The position numbers and the translations under genes are program-made. A DNA stretch of 61,994 nt, from contig JANZZV010000011.1 of assembly GCA_026419195.1 (NCBI GenBank), positions 1 through 61,994 of the forward strand, written 5' to 3'. Positions 45,761-56,375 of this stretch are shown in pieces; the first letter of the stretch is position 1; every line of letters begins with the position of its first letter. The notes under the pieces were generated by a model. The model was not told the origin of the DNA and made no database searches. It saw only the letters and a list, made by a program, of their open reading frames with translations. Origin of the DNA: Fervidobacterium sp. (GTDB taxonomy: Bacteria; Thermotogota; Thermotogae; Thermotogales; Fervidobacteriaceae).

Positions 45761-46420
45761 GTGGATAACACGATGATGTGGGTACTTGTAGGTGTTTTAG
45801 CGGCTGTTTTAATAGTTGGTGGTATATTCTTACTTATGCCAAAAGAGAGATATATTGAAGTTGATGGTGTCAAGATTTGGATGATTCCAGACGATGCAGA
45901 AGTTACGTTTATAAACCAAGCACAAGCAAATGCTGTGAAAAGTCTGAAGCAAAAGAATCAGCTTGTGGCATTCGTAGGTGAAGCTCAAGGTACAGGTACG
46001 GCACAAGATCAAGAAGTTGCAAAAATAAGAGCATTCCAGCAGGTAGCAGAGTTTTTGAACGCAAAGGTAACTACATTTGCCCAATTAGTTGAAGGTCAGC
46101 TGCAGAATGTCCAGGTCTCTGGTAAAAAACAAGATATTGTTAGTGCTTCAGTTAGTGCGTACAAAAGAGTCAGCGAACTTTTTGCTCAGGGAAGAGTTTC
46201 CGGTGCATATGTCTTTGCTGTATGGAGAGTTAAAAAAGGCAATATTGTTAACACTTACTCTTTACTCGTTTACGATCCTGGTGCAATATTGAAACTTGTC
46301 GAACTTGATGCGCAAGTTCAAAGAACAGTTGAGGAACTTGGAAAACAAGGTGTTGACTTCTTCAAAAACTTGAATGATGTAATGATGGAAGCCACAAAGG
46401 GGACACCAATGCAAAAGTAA
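45761..46420 (+). CDS. Membrane-anchored LPP20-like protein, paralogue 1
   Basis: The protein has 219 residues. One N-terminal helix (MWVLVGVLAAVLIVGGIFLL) anchors it; the rest is a single domain (about 30-205) with VAKIRAFQQVAEFLNAKVTTFAQLVEGQL, SAYKRVSELFAQGRVSGAYVFAVW and YSLLVYDP. This matches the LPP20-type pattern of envelope proteins but lacks a lipobox Cys. The same domain is in the proteins at 46494 and 50426. It starts with GTG after GGAGGGGAT and is followed by a terminator, so it may be made in excess over the next gene. Confidence 0.65.
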   Translation: MDNTMMWVLVGVLAAVLIVGGIFLLMPKERYIEVDGVKIWMIPDDAEVTFINQAQANAVKSLKQKNQLVAFVGEAQGTGTAQDQEVAKIRAFQQVAEFLNAKVTTFAQLVEGQLQNVQVSGKKQDIVSASVSAYKRVSELFAQGRVSGAYVFAVWRVKKGNIVNTYSLLVYDPGAILKLVELDAQVQRTVEELGKQGVDFFKNLNDVMMEATKGTPMQK

Positions 46421-46434
46421 TTGCTCTTTTTCAT

Positions 46435-46468
46435 CACCCCCTGCAATAATGCAGGGGGTTATTTCTTT
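46435..46468 (+). terminator. Internal terminator between LPP20-like paralogues 1 and 2
   Basis: The stem ACCCCCTGCA/TGCAGGGGGT with loop ATAA is followed by TATTTCTTTT. It lies between two genes of the same cluster on the same strand, so it probably attenuates rather than isolates expression of the downstream genes. Confidence 0.85.
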
Positions 46469-46493
46469 TGAAGAAGTATTTGGAGGTGATTTA

Positions 46494-49187
46494 ATGGACA
46501 ATACAGCACTTGTATTAATAGCCTTAGCCATCGCAATTGGAATCGTTGGTTTATTTTTTCTTATGCAACCGAAAGAACAATGGATTCAAGCAGATGGACT
46601 AAATGTGTGGAAAATACCCTCAAATTCAGAAATCTTAGAAATTAACATTGCAAAATCTTCTTCTGTGAAAAAATTGAAGGAATCAAACAAGTTGATGGCG
46701 TTTCAGGGTGAACATGTAGGAAGTGGTGCTGTACAAGATAAAGAAGTTGCAAAGATACGTGCTTATCAACAGCTTGCTGAACTTCTAAACGCGAAGATTT
46801 CAACTTTTGCTCAAGTTGTGGAAGGTCAAATTCAAAGCTTACAAACGAATGCAGATAAGCAACAACTGAAAAGTGCCTCACTTAGTGCTTACAAAAGAAT
46901 TACCGAATTGTTGGCACAAGCTCGTGTATCCGGTGCATACGTTTACGCTGTTTGGAGGATTAAAGAAGGGAATAATTACAGAACATACGTGCTTTTAGTT
47001 TACGATCCAGAAGATGTTAAAAAGTTTTTACAAATTCAACCTGATGTAAACCAAACAATTAATGAGCTTGGAAGTATTGGAATTGATTTTTTTGGTGCAT
47101 TAAATAGCGTGATTGACGAGGCTATTAGAGGTACACCTCTTACTTCGAATATAACAGAGCAGGCCCAACAAACACCTTCGTCACAATCTTCGCAAACTCA
47201 GAGTCCACAACTAACGCAGCAAATTCAACCAGTTCAGCAGTCGCTTCAACCTGGTGTAAAATACATGAAAGGTATCGGAGAAGCTTACGGAAAAACAGAA
47301 CTTGAAGCAGAGGAACTTGCTAAGAAAAATGCCCTTGCAAATCTTTCAGAACAACTCTACGTAGACGTTCAAGCTATTACACGATTGAAAGATCAATTTA
47401 TGCAAGTTGTAATAGGTAACGAAGCTAAGGGGAAATTACAAACAGAGTACCAAAAAACAATTGAAACACGATCACAATTTGAGTTTGTTGATGTTATATA
47501 TAGAACACTCGACAAGAAAGCAACTGGTGGTAAGTACTATGCAAAGGTAGAAGCTAATGTTGAGGAAGAAAACGCAAAAATGACTTTTGAAACATACATT
47601 TCTCTAAAACTTGCAAGCACTTTAACCGATGGAAAACTCCCATTTTCTGCGAAAAAAATATTGGATAGATACGAACCAATGGTTTCAAAATACAAATTTC
47701 CGCCAAAAATATCACAAGAAATAGCTGCTTACATTAGCAAAGTTAAGTCAAGATACAATGAAGTTGATGTGACAATTAAAGACATTAATTCAAGAAAAGT
47801 TTTTGACACTAAAAGCGCTATTGAAGTTGCACAACTTATAAACATGTTGGATATAATTGCTTCTGATCTACCTGATGGAATCATAAATAGAGAGCAATTA
47901 AGACCTTTTCTTAAAGAAATCACTATAGACATTGCTGGACCAAATGAGCTAATTATAGGAGAACAAGCGACACTGCAAATAAAGACAAACAATTCACAAG
48001 TAACATTATTGAGGGTAATAAATAACAAAGTTGACGGCCAAGAATTAGTAAGCTTAAAAGACGGAAACGCAGCACTTTCGGGTGTTATAAAAGGTCTTGA
48101 TCCAAAGATTACTTTGAGCCTTGGTGGAATTGTTAACGCCACATGGGCACCTGGTAAGATCTTAGTCAACCCAGATTTTTTGAGAGTTACTTACAAAGAT
48201 AAAGATACAATAAGAATAATTGCTGGGGGAACTTCAAAACCATCTGGTGATCAAAAATTGACACACGAAAAGGCTGTTAAAGATGCTTTAATAAAGATTG
48301 TCAGAAAGGTAGCAGCAGAAGTATTGATAGGTCAAGATAGAGACCTGCTGGACGTACCAATTGATGATTACATAATAAATAAAGTGATATCCAGTACAGA
48401 TTATGAAATAACGGCTACAGGTGAGTATCAAGGGTTGTATTATACCGTTGTAAGTTGTACGGTAGATAAAAAACGATTTGAAGAGGACATCAAAGATGCA
48501 CTTAAAAAGGCGCCAACGGGTTTTGCTTTGCTAATAGTCGAAGGTGATACTCTTGGATACATAGAACCAACCATAACATCAAAATTAGTCAATTCCGGCA
48601 TAAAGTTAGTATCAAAAGATTTTTCAAAAAAACTCTTAGAAGAACAACAAAGACTTGGTTATAACATTACAACTTTTGGAAAACTATCAGCCCTTTCAGC
48701 GGCAAGGTACGTGCTATACACCAAGGCAAACGTAACATCTACATGGCTGAACGATTATAACATCTATTCAGTACGAATACTTGTAACTACCCAAGTTATA
48801 GATACGATAACAGGTAATATACTCTCTGCTCCGCAATTTGAGGACGTAAATTCTGGTGCAACAGTTCAGGCAGCAGTGTCAAAAATAGTAAGTAGTCAAA
48901 AATTTCTTGACTACACACAGCAGATAGTCAATACGCTTAACTTTGAGAATGTAGAAATAAAGAAAGTGTACAAATACATATTTATACTTGAGAGAGCGGC
49001 GTACGGTTCAATGCTCATGGACTATCTCAATGCAAAATTTGATGGTATCAAGATTTTGGAAAAGGTAGACACAAGATTAGTTATAGAAACAAACGTAACC
49101 CCAAGCGAATTAGAAAACTCTATGAAAGCCATTGATACACTCAAGATCAAGAAAATATCAGATGACACGTATCAAGTTACGCGTTAG
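46494..49187 (+). CDS. Large membrane-anchored protein with LPP20-like and FlgT/CsgG-like regions
   Basis: The protein has 897 residues from the ATG at 46494 (GGAGGTGAT upstream). Residues 6-22 form a membrane helix, and residues 30-205 repeat the domain of paralogue 1. A Gln/Ser/Pro-rich linker (about 220-255) leads to a second LPP20/FlgT-N-like domain (GIGEAYGKTELEAEELAKKNALANLSEQ, to about 365). A third similar unit is near 590-690 (KLTHEKAVKDALIKIVRKVAAEVL), and a CsgG/FlgT-M-like fold follows with DTITGNILSAPQFEDV. It probably spans much of the periplasm as a scaffold. The exact function is unknown. Confidence 0.65.
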   Translation: MDNTALVLIALAIAIGIVGLFFLMQPKEQWIQADGLNVWKIPSNSEILEINIAKSSSVKKLKESNKLMAFQGEHVGSGAVQDKEVAKIRAYQQLAELLNAKISTFAQVVEGQIQSLQTNADKQQLKSASLSAYKRITELLAQARVSGAYVYAVWRIKEGNNYRTYVLLVYDPEDVKKFLQIQPDVNQTINELGSIGIDFFGALNSVIDEAIRGTPLTSNITEQAQQTPSSQSSQTQSPQLTQQIQPVQQSLQPGVKYMKGIGEAYGKTELEAEELAKKNALANLSEQLYVDVQAITRLKDQFMQVVIGNEAKGKLQTEYQKTIETRSQFEFVDVIYRTLDKKATGGKYYAKVEANVEEENAKMTFETYISLKLASTLTDGKLPFSAKKILDRYEPMVSKYKFPPKISQEIAAYISKVKSRYNEVDVTIKDINSRKVFDTKSAIEVAQLINMLDIIASDLPDGIINREQLRPFLKEITIDIAGPNELIIGEQATLQIKTNNSQVTLLRVINNKVDGQELVSLKDGNAALSGVIKGLDPKITLSLGGIVNATWAPGKILVNPDFLRVTYKDKDTIRIIAGGTSKPSGDQKLTHEKAVKDALIKIVRKVAAEVLIGQDRDLLDVPIDDYIINKVISSTDYEITATGEYQGLYYTVVSCTVDKKRFEEDIKDALKKAPTGFALLIVEGDTLGYIEPTITSKLVNSGIKLVSKDFSKKLLEEQQRLGYNITTFGKLSALSAARYVLYTKANVTSTWLNDYNIYSVRILVTTQVIDTITGNILSAPQFEDVNSGATVQAAVSKIVSSQKFLDYTQQIVNTLNFENVEIKKVYKYIFILERAAYGSMLMDYLNAKFDGIKILEKVDTRLVIETNVTPSELENSMKAIDTLKIKKISDDTYQVTR

Positions 49188-49221
49188 TAAAAACCAGTTT
49201 CCCCCTATGGAGGTGGGATTT

Positions 49222-50388
49222 ATGCGTAAAGGTGTTGTGTTAATTATTCTTTCAGTATTATTATCGTTAATATTTGCAGCAGGTGGCATCACTGTCACTG
49301 AGAAAATAAAACTTGTCATCTTACCTGGAAAAATAGGTACCGGGTGGAATATGGATGAAGTTGATTATCTACTTTCTGTTCTCGAAGAGCAAGCACTCGA
49401 GCTTGGTAGATTCCAACTTTTTCCGAGATCAGATCTTCAACAAATTATGAAAGAACGAAATATGGTAGAATTTGGTGTGTCAGAAGCTATCCAAATCGGT
49501 AAACTTGGGGGTTCAAAATATGCTTTGCTTTTAACATTAACAGAACTATCCGCTGCATGGAGTAGTAAAACAAGTACTTACGAAGCAGTTTCACGCTATA
49601 CAATAAAATTGTACAATATCGAAAACGGTGAATTACTTGCATCGAAAACCATGCAATCCTTAGGAAGCTCAAAGGAAACTTCCCAAAAAGCTATAAGTAA
49701 TGCCCTGAGATCAACTTCTTCTGACATTTGGGTTGAGCTGAGGAATATATTTAAACTTGAAGCATATGTTAAATCTGTTCAAGGAGATACGGTCATTCTT
49801 GCTGGTGTTGATCCAAAACTTGCAAAAACAGGCTTCATATTTCAAATTGAAACGGAAAGAGGAACCGGTTATGTAAGAGTTTCGGGGACAAATAAAGTTG
49901 AACAAACCGTCGTGACAAAATTTTTGTATGGAGAGAGACCCAACCAATACGATGTTGCGATTGAATATCCAACACTTCCAATTCACGCAGGCTTCGGTTT
50001 ATCTGTATTTTCCTCTATGTTCGGAATTGGGCTGACTGCTTGGTCTGATGCAAGTGGTGACATACCATTACCAATTTATCTTGGTTTTGGAACTTTCCTA
50101 TTTTCTATTTACTCTGATACCCCAGCTTATTTAAATTTTGGTGTGAATCTGAAAATTCTTGAGATGGGGCGAATAAGTGCTTCAATCAACGGTGGGTTAA
50201 GTATTCTTGGCTTGTTTGATCTGAACAATTTTGAGCCAAGTTCAATTATATACGGAGCTTTTGCTGGTGGATTGGTAACTTACGAATTTAATCCAAAATT
50301 TGGTATTTACTGTAGCACTGGGTATTCTTTGTATATTAGTGGGGCTGGACCTTCTGGTATCAGTTTTCAAATTGGTGTATACTTTTAG
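49222..50388 (+). CDS. CsgG-like protein with predicted C-terminal outer-membrane barrel
   Basis: The protein has 388 residues from the ATG at 49222 (ATGGAGGTGGGATTT). It has a signal peptide (VVLIILSVLLSLIFAAGG) and a CsgG/FlgO-like domain (residues 25-165: KIKLVILPGK, LELGRFQLFPRSDLQQIMKER, AIQIGKLGGSKYALLLTLTEL). An intermediate domain precedes alternating strands at 250-388 that end in ISFQIGVYF with a terminal Phe, the usual outer-membrane barrel signal. CsgG-like proteins form rings or secretion channels. Here the family match is pattern-based. Confidence 0.7.
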   Translation: MRKGVVLIILSVLLSLIFAAGGITVTEKIKLVILPGKIGTGWNMDEVDYLLSVLEEQALELGRFQLFPRSDLQQIMKERNMVEFGVSEAIQIGKLGGSKYALLLTLTELSAAWSSKTSTYEAVSRYTIKLYNIENGELLASKTMQSLGSSKETSQKAISNALRSTSSDIWVELRNIFKLEAYVKSVQGDTVILAGVDPKLAKTGFIFQIETERGTGYVRVSGTNKVEQTVVTKFLYGERPNQYDVAIEYPTLPIHAGFGLSVFSSMFGIGLTAWSDASGDIPLPIYLGFGTFLFSIYSDTPAYLNFGVNLKILEMGRISASINGGLSILGLFDLNNFEPSSIIYGAFAGGLVTYEFNPKFGIYCSTGYSLYISGAGPSGISFQIGVYF

Positions 50389-50425
50389 GTGAGTAACTTA
50401 ATTTTTGAATACAGAGGTGGTTTGT

Positions 50426-51094
50426 TTGTTTGACTTCTTTTCTCAAAATTGGTTAATCATCGTATTAGTTTTTGCCATAATAAGTATCATGTTTATTCTA
50501 AGTATGCCGAAAGACGAATATCAATGGATCTTGGCTGATGGAGTTAGGATCCAAAGTATATCTAAGGAAGCAAAAATTGTTTATGTAAACAATGCTTTCG
50601 AGTCAAGAGTAAAAGAACTTAAGTTGAAAAATAAGTTGATAGCCTTCAGAGGTGAATCTATAGGAGGTGGTGTAGATACAATAAGAGCAAGAGATAAAGC
50701 AAAGATGAATGCATACAAAGAACTTGCAGAATATTTTAACGCTAAAATACAGACGTTCGCACAACTTGTTGAAGGACAACTCCAATCAGTCTCAACTTCA
50801 GGAAAAAATCAACAAATTAAAGATGCCGCAATAAGTGCCTACAAGAGAGTTACAGAAATGTTTTCAGAAGCTCAGGTCTCTGGTACATATATTTACGCTA
50901 TTTGGGAAGAGTACGCTGGAAGTCTTGTTTACACAAATGTACTTTTAATATTTGATCCAGAAGGTGCCATTGAAGCAGCCAAGCAAAAGGTATTAGCTGA
51001 TAAAGAATTGTCTAACCAAATTGAAGAACTTGGAAAAAGTGGAGTGGATTTCTTTAAAGCTTTGAACTCAATAATCGAAGAAGCGAAAAAATAA
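50426..51094 (+). CDS. Membrane-anchored LPP20-like protein, paralogue 3
   Basis: The protein has 222 residues from a TTG at 50426, chosen because AGAGGTGG lies 5 nt upstream; an in-frame TTG at 50405 precedes it. One N-terminal helix (WLIIVLVFAIISIMFILSM) is followed by the same domain as paralogues 1 and 2 (KMNAYKELAEYFNAKIQTFAQLVEGQLQSV, SAYKRVTEMFSEAQVSGTYIYAIW). It ends at a strong terminator and closes the cluster. Confidence 0.65.
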   Translation: MFDFFSQNWLIIVLVFAIISIMFILSMPKDEYQWILADGVRIQSISKEAKIVYVNNAFESRVKELKLKNKLIAFRGESIGGGVDTIRARDKAKMNAYKELAEYFNAKIQTFAQLVEGQLQSVSTSGKNQQIKDAAISAYKRVTEMFSEAQVSGTYIYAIWEEYAGSLVYTNVLLIFDPEGAIEAAKQKVLADKELSNQIEELGKSGVDFFKALNSIIEEAKK

Positions 51095-51098
51095 AGAA

Positions 51099-51130
51099 AA
51101 AAGGGATGGTTTACCATCCCTTTTTTATTT
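51099..51130. terminator. Bidirectional terminator
   Basis: The stem AAAAAAGGGATGGT/ACCATCCCTTTTTT with loop TTA has A/T tails on both sides. It serves the LPP20/CsgG-like cluster (plus) and lepB (minus). Confidence 0.93.
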
Positions 51131-52021
51131 TACAAGTGGTTGAACAGGTCCAAATGCCTTAAATGGCCATATCCTAAGTATAGGACGACCTATTACAGTA
51201 TGTTTTGGTACAAATCCAAAATACCTTCCATCAAGACTCTGTGGAGCATTATCACCCATGAAGAAATAAAACCCCTTAGGAATTTTGATATAAACTTGTC
51301 CATTTTCTTCCCAAACATAGTCAGAGAATTTTATACCCTTAGGTTCCAAATATCTTTTTACATAAACACTGTAATCAATTCCGTAAGTAATTGGATCAAG
51401 TCCGCCAAGTATGCTAAATACAATATTTGCCAGTTGTGAACCTTCTTTTTGTGCAAGTGAAAATAAATAAACTTTGTATTGCTCCTTGTTATTTTTTAGC
51501 TTACTCGCTTCAGCAAGATAATCCCACAATTTTGGGTATCTGAATATTCCATCAGGTTCGTAATCCACATTTTTAAGATGCTCGGGTATAACCCCATTCA
51601 CAAAAAGTTTCCACTTTCCATCGACTTGTTTAAGTGTTAGCACATCTCCTTCTTTACCAACTAAACGTTTTACGTATTTCACAGAACCTTTGAACTCTTT
51701 TGGTGAAAATGCATCCATGAACTTATCGAAAGCTCTTAGCATCTGCTGAGCTCTTTCATCAGGAAACGGTGTATAAAAGACAACAATTTCTCCAATTTGT
51801 GGTTCACGTGCCGAATAGGTTATCTTTTCAACAAAAAGTCGATCCCCCACGTTTATCGTGGGGACCATTGATGGAGTAGGAACGAGCATTGTCTCAAACA
51901 CATACAACCTAATTATCGTAGCAGCAACAACTGCATATATGAGTGTAATTATAGTTTCTTTTAGTATGTTCTTTCCCTTTTCCAACTTTGATGACTTTTT
52001 GCGTTTTTCATTTGGGGGCAT
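51125..52021 (-). CDS. lepB: Signal peptidase I with insertion
   Basis: The protein has 298 residues. The N-terminal membrane helix is followed by the catalytic Ser (LVPTPSMVPTINVGDRL) and Lys (VKYVKRLVGKEGD), and box E GDNAPQSLDGRYFG. About 80 residues between the Lys region and box E (including PKLWDYLAEASKLKNNKEQY) are extra compared with short family members. It removes signal peptides. The start is an ATG 1 nt after the rplS stop with GGAGAG upstream, so it belongs to the rpsP operon. Confidence 0.94.
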   Translation of the reverse strand: MPPNEKRKKSSKLEKGKNILKETIITLIYAVVAATIIRLYVFETMLVPTPSMVPTINVGDRLFVEKITYSAREPQIGEIVVFYTPFPDERAQQMLRAFDKFMDAFSPKEFKGSVKYVKRLVGKEGDVLTLKQVDGKWKLFVNGVIPEHLKNVDYEPDGIFRYPKLWDYLAEASKLKNNKEQYKVYLFSLAQKEGSQLANIVFSILGGLDPITYGIDYSVYVKRYLEPKGIKFSDYVWEENGQVYIKIPKGFYFFMGDNAPQSLDGRYFGFVPKHTVIGRPILRIWPFKAFGPVQPLVK

Positions 52022-52022
52022 C

Positions 52023-52370
52023 TTACTTTCTCTCCTTGATCTTCACCTTACCTTTTACGTTCCTAAGATAATACAATTTCGCCCTCCTCACTCTACCTCT
52101 TCTAACAACTTCTATTTTATCAATAGTAGGTGCATAAAGTGGGAATATTCTTTCAACACCGACTCCTCCAGCAGCTATTCTTCTAACTGTAAATGTTTTG
52201 CTTATACCTGAACCTCTTATGGATATAACTATACCTTCGTATGCTTGAATTCTTTCTTTATCTCCTTCTTTGACTTTAACATGTACCCTTACAGTATCCC
52301 CTGGTCTGAATTCCGGAACTTCTTTCAACTGTGTTTTTTCTATAATCCTAACAATGTGATCCATGCTCAT
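52023..52370 (-). CDS. rplS: Ribosomal protein L19
   Basis: The protein has 115 residues: [33 protein letters not shown], then [22 protein letters not shown] and [11 protein letters not shown]. The start is an ATG after AAGGAGGGCAT. L19 sits at the 30S/50S interface. Its place after the SPOUT gene and before lepB extends the usual rpsP-rimM-trmD-rplS order. Confidence 0.97.
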   Translation of the reverse strand: MSMDHIVRIIEKTQLKEVPEFRPGDTVRVHVKVKEGDKERIQAYEGIVISIRGSGISKTFTVRRIAAGGVGVERIFPLYAPTIDKIEVVRRGRVRRAKLYYLRNVKGKVKIKERK

Positions 52371-52409
52371 ATCTATGCCCTCCTTTGTGCTATTCTTGTA
52401 CTAAAATAG

Positions 52410-53711
<1,302 letters not shown>

Positions 53712-53715
<4 letters not shown>

Positions 53716-54242
53716 TCCAACCACTCCGGCACTTTTACATAGACCTTCTTACCTTCTTTGTCAATCCTTTTCACATATCTTTCAATAACGGGTATGAGCA
53801 TCTCTTGTTTTTCTTTTCTCACAACAATCACATCGTTACTACCTGTTTCAATTATGTCTTCAATTACACCTATTAAATTTCCACTCTCGTCGTAAACTTC
53901 ACACTTCAGAAGTTCAAAAAAGTAATATTCACCATCTTTTGATTTTGGGAAAAAGCTTCTATCAAGATAAATCACAAAACCTTTTAACTTTTCTGCTTCT
54001 GAGATAGTGTTAACACCAACAAGATGGACAATAAAATATCCTTGTGCCTTCCTAACTTTTTCAAACTTTATAACAACAGCTTTCTTTTGAGTTTCGTTAT
54101 AGGCCAACGCCTCTGTCAACTTTCCAACGAGTTCAGGCATGTTGGAAAATATATACAATTTCATATCACCACTAAGTCCATGGGTATTGCTCAATATTCC
54201 GAACGGAACTTTATCCATTAGAAGATCTTCTATCCTTTTCAT
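53712..54242 (-). CDS. rimM: Ribosome maturation factor RimM
   Basis: The protein has 176 residues from the ATG at 54242 with AAGGTGAT upstream; it begins 5 nt after the khpA stop. It has VPFGILSNTHGLSGDMKLYIFSN and GEYYFFELLKCEVYDESGNLIGVIEDIIETGSNDV, the two-domain RimM layout. It assists 30S head assembly by binding S19. Confidence 0.93.
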
Positions 54243-54247
54243 GATAA

Positions 54248-54472
54248 TCACCTTAAGACCTTAAGAATAAATTCAGAATCTTCTGACATGCTTGATAGTA
54301 ATATTTTAATTGATTTAATAGTTCTTCCATCTTTTCCAATAACCTGTCCCACATCATCCGGATGAACTGAAATATCGAACACCTTTTTTCCGTCCTCTTC
54401 GTATTCAACGACCACTACATCATCTGGATGTTTTACAATAGATCGGAGGACGTACTCAAGGAAATCTCTCAC
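54248..54472 (-). CDS. khpA: KH-domain RNA-binding protein KhpA
   Basis: The protein has 74 residues: a single KH domain with the GKDGRTIKSIKILLSS loop preceded by VHPDDVGQVIG. KhpA, with KhpB, is a global RNA chaperone linked to cell size control in Firmicutes. It lies between rpsP and rimM as in many genomes. Confidence 0.94.
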   Translation of the reverse strand: MRDFLEYVLRSIVKHPDDVVVVEYEEDGKKVFDISVHPDDVGQVIGKDGRTIKSIKILLSSMSEDSEFILKVLR

Positions 54473-54489
54473 GTTTATGCCTCCTCATA

Positions 54490-54762
54490 TCATACCTTTT
54501 TAGATTTTGCAGCTTCAAGTTTTTCATACAGCCCAAGTTTTCCAAGCAACTTCGAAACAGTTTCGCTTGGTTGAGCACCCTTGAGCATCCATTCAACAGC
54601 CTTTTCAATGTCAACCTTTACTTCGTAAGGTTCCTTTAGCGGATTGTAATAACCTAAGCTCTCAATATAAGCACCATCTCTCTTTTTCCTCTGGTCAACT
54701 ACAACAATCCTATAAAATGGTTGTTTCTTCTTTCCCATGCGAGTAAGCCTAATCCTAACCAC
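54490..54762 (-). CDS. rpsP: Ribosomal protein S16
   Basis: The protein has 90 residues from the GTG at 54762, giving [25 protein letters not shown] lies 8 nt upstream. Earlier GTG/TTG codons (54771, 54768) are in frame but overlap the ribosome binding site. Later landmarks: [11 protein letters not shown] and [13 protein letters not shown]16 is an early 30S assembly protein. Confidence 0.97.
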   Translation of the reverse strand: MVRIRLTRMGKKKQPFYRIVVVDQRKKRDGAYIESLGYYNPLKEPYEVKVDIEKAVEWMLKGAQPSETVSKLLGKLGLYEKLEAAKSKKV

Positions 54763-54802
54763 TAACAACACCTCCAGTTTTCTTCAATTTAAAAGATTAA
54801 AA

Positions 54803-56107
54803 CTACCATTTAAAACCTCTTAGTCCAAATGGAACCTTACCTTTTTTAAACATCTTCATGAGCTTTTTCATCTCTTCATAAGATTTTAGAAGTTTATTTA
54901 CATCTTGTACGCTCGTACCGCTTCCCATTGCAATTCGCTTCTTTCGGCTCGCGTTTATAATATCTGGATTATTCCGTTCTTCTGGCGTCATAGAGTTTAT
55001 TATAGCTTCAATACGTTTAAGTTCTTTTTCACTTGTGTTCAAATCAACCTGTGGTGCCCCTGGTAGTGCTTCAAGCACTTTGTCTATTCCCAGCTTTTTA
55101 ATCTCTCTTATTTGTTCCTTAAAATCTTCAAGCGTGAACTCTGCACGAATGAATTTTTGACCCATTTTTTCCATCTTTTCCTTATCAAGCTCACGCTCTA
55201 CTTTTTCGATCAAAGACAAAACATCGCCTAGCGCAAGAATTCTATTTGCTATCCTATCTGGATAAAACTCATCGAAATCGTCTATTTTCTCACCAACACC
55301 TACGAACTTTATAGGTTTACCTGTAATATACCTTATCGTCAGAATAACTCCACCTCGGGAGTCACCGTCCAATTTAGTAACAACAAATCCAGTTATTCCA
55401 AGTCTGTCATTAAAAGCCTTACCAGAGTTTACAGCATCCTGACCTGCCATTGCGTCTACGGTAAGCAGAATTTCATCGGGCTCGACTAACTCTTTCACCT
55501 TTTCAAGTTCTTGCATCATCTCATCGTCTATATGCAACCTTCCAGCGGTATCAAGTATCACAACATCATATCCACTATCTTTGACCTGTCTTTTTGCCTC
55601 TTCAACAATCTTTATGGCATTCTTTCTGTCACCCGTTATAACTGGTACACCTATCTTTTTGCCAAGAGTTTCAAGTTGATCAATCGCAGCAGGTCTATAT
55701 GTGTCTGCTGCAACCAGTATTGGATGTTTTCCATGCTTTTTAAGGTAATTTGCTATTTTAGCTGCACTTGTTGTTTTTCCAGTACCTTGTAAACCCACCA
55801 TCATAATGTAAGCTGGCCTATGTATCAATTTAAACGGTTCTTTCTCACCCAGCAGTTTGACAATTTCATCTCTTATTATCTTGATAAACATCTGATCAGG
55901 TGTAAGGGATTTTAGCACCTCTTCTCCAAGTGCTCTCTTTTTTACATTTTCGACAAACTCTTTAACCACCTTATAATTCACGTCGGCAGCGAGAAGAGAA
56001 GTCTTAACTATTTGTAGAGCCTCTTCTATATTCCTCTCAGTGATTTTTCCTTTCCCCGAAAGAATTTTAAAGGCATTAGACAACTTGTCTCTTAAACCTT
56101 CAAACAT
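54803..56107 (-). CDS. ffh: Signal recognition particle protein Ffh
   Basis: The protein has 434 residues with the N-domain, a GTPase with GLQGTGKTTSAAKIA, DTAGRLHID and TKLDGDSRGG, and a short methionine-rich M domain (GSGTSVQDVNKLLKSYEEMKKLMKMF) ending in FGLRGFKW. It targets nascent membrane and exported proteins to the Sec translocon with 4.5S RNA and FtsY. It heads the rpsP-lepB operon. Confidence 0.96.
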   Translation of the reverse strand: MFEGLRDKLSNAFKILSGKGKITERNIEEALQIVKTSLLAADVNYKVVKEFVENVKKRALGEEVLKSLTPDQMFIKIIRDEIVKLLGEKEPFKLIHRPAYIMMVGLQGTGKTTSAAKIANYLKKHGKHPILVAADTYRPAAIDQLETLGKKIGVPVITGDRKNAIKIVEEAKRQVKDSGYDVVILDTAGRLHIDDEMMQELEKVKELVEPDEILLTVDAMAGQDAVNSGKAFNDRLGITGFVVTKLDGDSRGGVILTIRYITGKPIKFVGVGEKIDDFDEFYPDRIANRILALGDVLSLIEKVERELDKEKMEKMGQKFIRAEFTLEDFKEQIREIKKLGIDKVLEALPGAPQVDLNTSEKELKRIEAIINSMTPEERNNPDIINASRKKRIAMGSGTSVQDVNKLLKSYEEMKKLMKMFKKGKVPFGLRGFKW

Positions 56108-56140
56108 GCCCTCACCTCACGATTTTCACTCACGAATAAT

Positions 56141-56168
56141 ATAATACTATAACAAGCAAGAAAATCAA
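56141..56168 (-). promoter_or_regulatory. Promoter of the ffh operon
   Basis: On the minus strand TTGATT (56163-56168) and TATTAT (56141-56146) are 16 nt apart, about 34 nt upstream of the ffh start. It is a plausible sigma-70 promoter for the eight-gene operon. Confidence 0.6.
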
Positions 56169-56375
56169 TTAACTTGCCACTGCTAATGTAAACATTGAGA
56201 AAACATAAGATTAATTTCATGTTGAAAATTGGTGGTATGTTAACTTAACACACACATTGGTTGTTACTTTTTTGTAAGATTTATAGTTGAAGGAATATTT
56301 ACAATTTTATGATAGAATAAAAATACGGTCTATTTAACAAATCAGTTTCTGGATAATTTAAGGAGGAGATGTTGA

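Noticed and set aside
47729-48169. Minus-strand 146-codon frame within the 897-residue gene
   Set aside because: No start signal; the opposite strand carries a well-supported coding gene.
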